NCBI GenBank assembly: GCA_020722245.1
Contig: DYLE01000125.1
Location: 1-7,108 of the forward strand
Length of the DNA: 7,108 bases
Direction: 5' to 3'
DNA from: Desulfonema limicola
Lineage (GTDB): Bacteria > Desulfobacterota > Desulfobacteria > Desulfobacterales > Desulfosalsimonadaceae
Shown here piece by piece: positions 5,281 to 7,108 of the stretch (position 1 is the first letter of the stretch; each line of letters opens with the position of its first letter). The translations under genes and the position numbers were made by a program. Below the pieces are notes generated by a model that worked only from the letters and a program-made list of their open reading frames with translations, did no database searches and was not told where the DNA came from.

Positions 5281-7108
5281 TTATCGAAGCCCCAGCCGTT
5301 TCATCCGGTTATACAGGCTGGTCCGCTTCATCCCTAAAATCTCTGCTGCGCCGCCCGGGCCGCTGAGCCTTCCGTTGGTTTTGGCCAGCACATGCTGAAT
5401 GTACCGCCGCTGGATCTCATCCAGGGTGGGAAGCTCATCAAACCGGCTGGAGGGAGCGGCCGGAGAATCAGGAGGAAGGTTTAGGTGAAGGCTGCCGTCG
5501 GTGGAGAGAAGGACCGTGCGTTCCATCACGTTCTGCAGCTCCCGGATGTTGCCCGGCCAGGGGTAGCCGGTCAGGATGGCTTCATCCGCCTGGGTGAGGA
5601 CCAGTCCCGGCCGGTTGTATTTGGCGGAAAACCGCGCAAGGAAGTGCCTGGCGAGCAGCCCCACATCCTCGATCCGCTCCCGCAGCGGAGGCAGGGTGAT
5701 GGGGATCACGTTTAACCGGTAGTAGAGGTCCTCCCTGAAACGGCCGGCGGCCACCTCTGTGGCCAGGTCCCGGTTGGTGGCGGCCACCAGCCTGAAATCG
5801 GAGTAGATGCTCTTGTTGCCGCCGATCCGGATCATGGTTTTTTCCTGAATGGCGCGCAGCAGCTTGACCTGGATCGATTTCGGAATTTCCCCGACCTCGT
5901 CGATGAACAGGGTGCCGGAGTGGGCCAGCTCCATGCGGCCTTTTTTCTGACGGTCCGCGCCGGTGAACGCCCCCTTTTCATGCCCGAACAGCTCGCTTTC
6001 CACCAGGTTCTCCGGAATCACAGTGGGGTCCACAATCACCAGGGGGTTATTTTTTCGCGGGCTCATCCGGTGAATCCGGCGGGCCAGGAGTTCCTTGCCC
6101 ACCCCGGTTTCGCCCAGGATCAGGACCGTGCTGTCCGTGGCCGCGATCCGATCCACCTGGGTCAGCAGGTGCTGCATCAGCGGACTTCGCGTGATGATGG
6201 CGGGTGGTCCCTCGGCCTCAAACCGTCCCATCTGATCCGAGGCCTTCTGTTCCAGCCGCCGGGAAAGGTCGAAAATATGGTCGATGTAGCTGGTGAGCCA
6301 TCGGGCCATCTGGATCAACTGGGGTTTGGAAAAACTGTCAAAACAGTCCCTCACATAGGCGTTGTCGTGGTAGAGCACCCCCCGGACCCGGCCCTCCACG
6401 GAAAACGGCACGCAGATCATCGCCTTGACGTTGCTCGGATCCATTCCCTGATCCTGCCGCCGCACCACCTGCGGCCGGTTTTCATGATAGGCCTTAAACA
6501 CAAGGGCCAGGCCGGGCTTAAACCGCTCCGAGGAGACATCCGCCGGGGACAGGTTGCAGGCGCCCCGCAAGATTGGGCCTTGTTTCGGGCCGTGATGCCT
6601 GAACCAGAAGATGCCTCCGCGCTCCGTGCCGAAAAACCGGTTCAAGGACCTGACCGTCCTTGCCAGCAGCTCCTCAAACTCGGTACTGGGGGTGAGCTCC
6701 TGGATCACGTCCGCGAACATGTTCAGCAGTTCGGCGCCGGAATCGGTGCGCAGGTTTGCAGCGGTTTTTCCCTTCAGCAGAGGCATAAGATCATCCGGGA
6801 AAAAGACATCCACATATCTTGCGAAATCTTTGCGGGCCTTTTCCGCCAGCTCCCTTGCCGTGATTTCATCGTTGACGCGCAGCTTTAAGCGGGCCATCTC
6901 CAGCCGGGTTTTGCCCAGCTGAACCGGGTCGCCAGAGCGCATCAGGTAGCTTTCACTCCGCCTCAGGCTGGCTTCGACGGCCTCAGGAGGTTCGTTTTTC
7001 TGCATGGCATCCACGGCGTGAAGCCGAAGCGCCACCCCTTTTAAATGGATGTTCGGCTCGCGCAGGATCCGGGAAAATTCATCCTGATAATTGATGCCGC
7101 CGATTTTC
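5281..7108 (-). CDS. Sigma-54-dependent transcriptional activator, N-terminus cut by right edge
   Basis: Enhancer-binding protein that uses ATP to open sigma-54 RNA polymerase promoters. The frame is open to the window edge; a GTG at 7033-7035 is internal, since the 24 codons before it continue the same helical pattern. Of 608 visible residues (numbered from the edge): TPR-like helices (about 1-95), a GAF-type sensor (about 125-280), a linker, then the AAA+ domain with Walker A GETGVGKE (332-339), the sigma-54-contacting GAFTGA loop (379-384), Walker B GTLFIDE (398-404), sensor I ATNRDL (443-448), an arginine-finger region GRFREDLYYR (455-464) and WPGNIREL (517-524). It ends in a Fis-type helix-turn-helix, GPGGAAEILGMKRTSLYNRM (583-602). 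No receiver is visible, so activation is probably through ligand binding to GAF or through the missing N-terminal domain. It converges on the hybrid kinase gene with 21 bases between stop codons. Confidence 0.92.
   Translation of the reverse strand, partial: KIGGINYQDEFSRILREPNIHLKGVALRLHAVDAMQKNEPPEAVEASLRRSESYLMRSGDPVQLGKTRLEMARLKLRVNDEITARELAEKARKDFARYVDVFFPDDLMPLLKGKTAANLRTDSGAELLNMFADVIQELTPSTEFEELLARTVRSLNRFFGTERGGIFWFRHHGPKQGPILRGACNLSPADVSSERFKPGLALVFKAYHENRPQVVRRQDQGMDPSNVKAMICVPFSVEGRVRGVLYHDNAYVRDCFDSFSKPQLIQMARWLTSYIDHIFDLSRRLEQKASDQMGRFEAEGPPAIITRSPLMQHLLTQVDRIAATDSTVLILGETGVGKELLARRIHRMSPRKNNPLVIVDPTVIPENLVESELFGHEKGAFTGADRQKKGRMELAHSGTLFIDEVGEIPKSIQVKLLRAIQEKTMIRIGGNKSIYSDFRLVAATNRDLATEVAAGRFREDLYYRLNVIPITLPPLRERIEDVGLLARHFLARFSAKYNRPGLVLTQADEAILTGYPWPGNIRELQNVMERTVLLSTDGSLHLNLPPDSPAAPSSRFDELPTLDEIQRRYIQHVLAKTNGRLSGPGGAAEILGMKRTSLYNRMKRLGLR

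Noticed and set aside
5257..5283. Bidirectional terminator between the convergent kinase and regulator genes
   Set aside because: There is a short T run, but no stem of useful length in the 21-bp gap.
5920..6888. 322-codon rightward open frame opposite the sigma-54 regulator
   Set aside because: It is antisense to a strongly conserved AAA+/GAF coding sequence and shows no protein-family features; it reflects third-position GC bias.

Overview
The window looks like a piece of a Gram-negative chromosome, most likely a deltaproteobacterium (Desulfobacterota, sulfate-reducer type). This is inferred from a moderately GC-rich coding style, a long plant-beta-like pyrophosphate-dependent phosphofructokinase, a soluble PAS/HisKA/receiver hybrid kinase, a large sigma-54 activator with TPR-like and GAF regions, and small toxin-antitoxin genes in AT-rich spacers. 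No taxonomic marker gene is present, so the assignment is tentative.

Positions 1-1450 are an accessory patch. A leftward gene cut by the window edge (DUF6788-like, a family often found beside transposases) has a consensus promoter built into a perfect 15-bp inverted repeat. Divergent from it, behind its own TTGACA-N17-TATAAA promoter, is an overlapping antitoxin/YoeB-toxin pair. After the toxin comes a 145-bp element (800-944) with 24-nt inverted ends and two internal hairpins. Its right end is repeated in direct orientation upstream of the toxin-antitoxin promoter, so the module is bracketed by related repeats. A leftward DUF1902 antitoxin-like gene follows without a visible toxin partner.

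Positions 1451-3568 hold the phosphofructokinase (leftward), which contains a perfect 28-bp palindrome inside its coding sequence and an apparent extra segment before its C-terminal substrate-binding part. It is divergent, across about 180 bp, from a rightward hybrid histidine kinase (3751-5259). That kinase converges, with 21 bp between stop codons, on a leftward sigma-54-dependent regulator whose N-terminus lies beyond the right edge.

Functionally the right two thirds combine glycolysis/gluconeogenesis (reversible PPi-dependent phosphorylation of fructose 6-phosphate) with two signalling proteins. The kinase ends in a receiver without an output domain, and the regulator shows no receiver in the visible part, so adjacency does not make them a cognate pair. 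The left third is mobile or stability DNA. No clearly new multi-gene system is visible; the most unusual signals are the structured repeat element around the YoeB module and the palindrome inside the phosphofructokinase gene.
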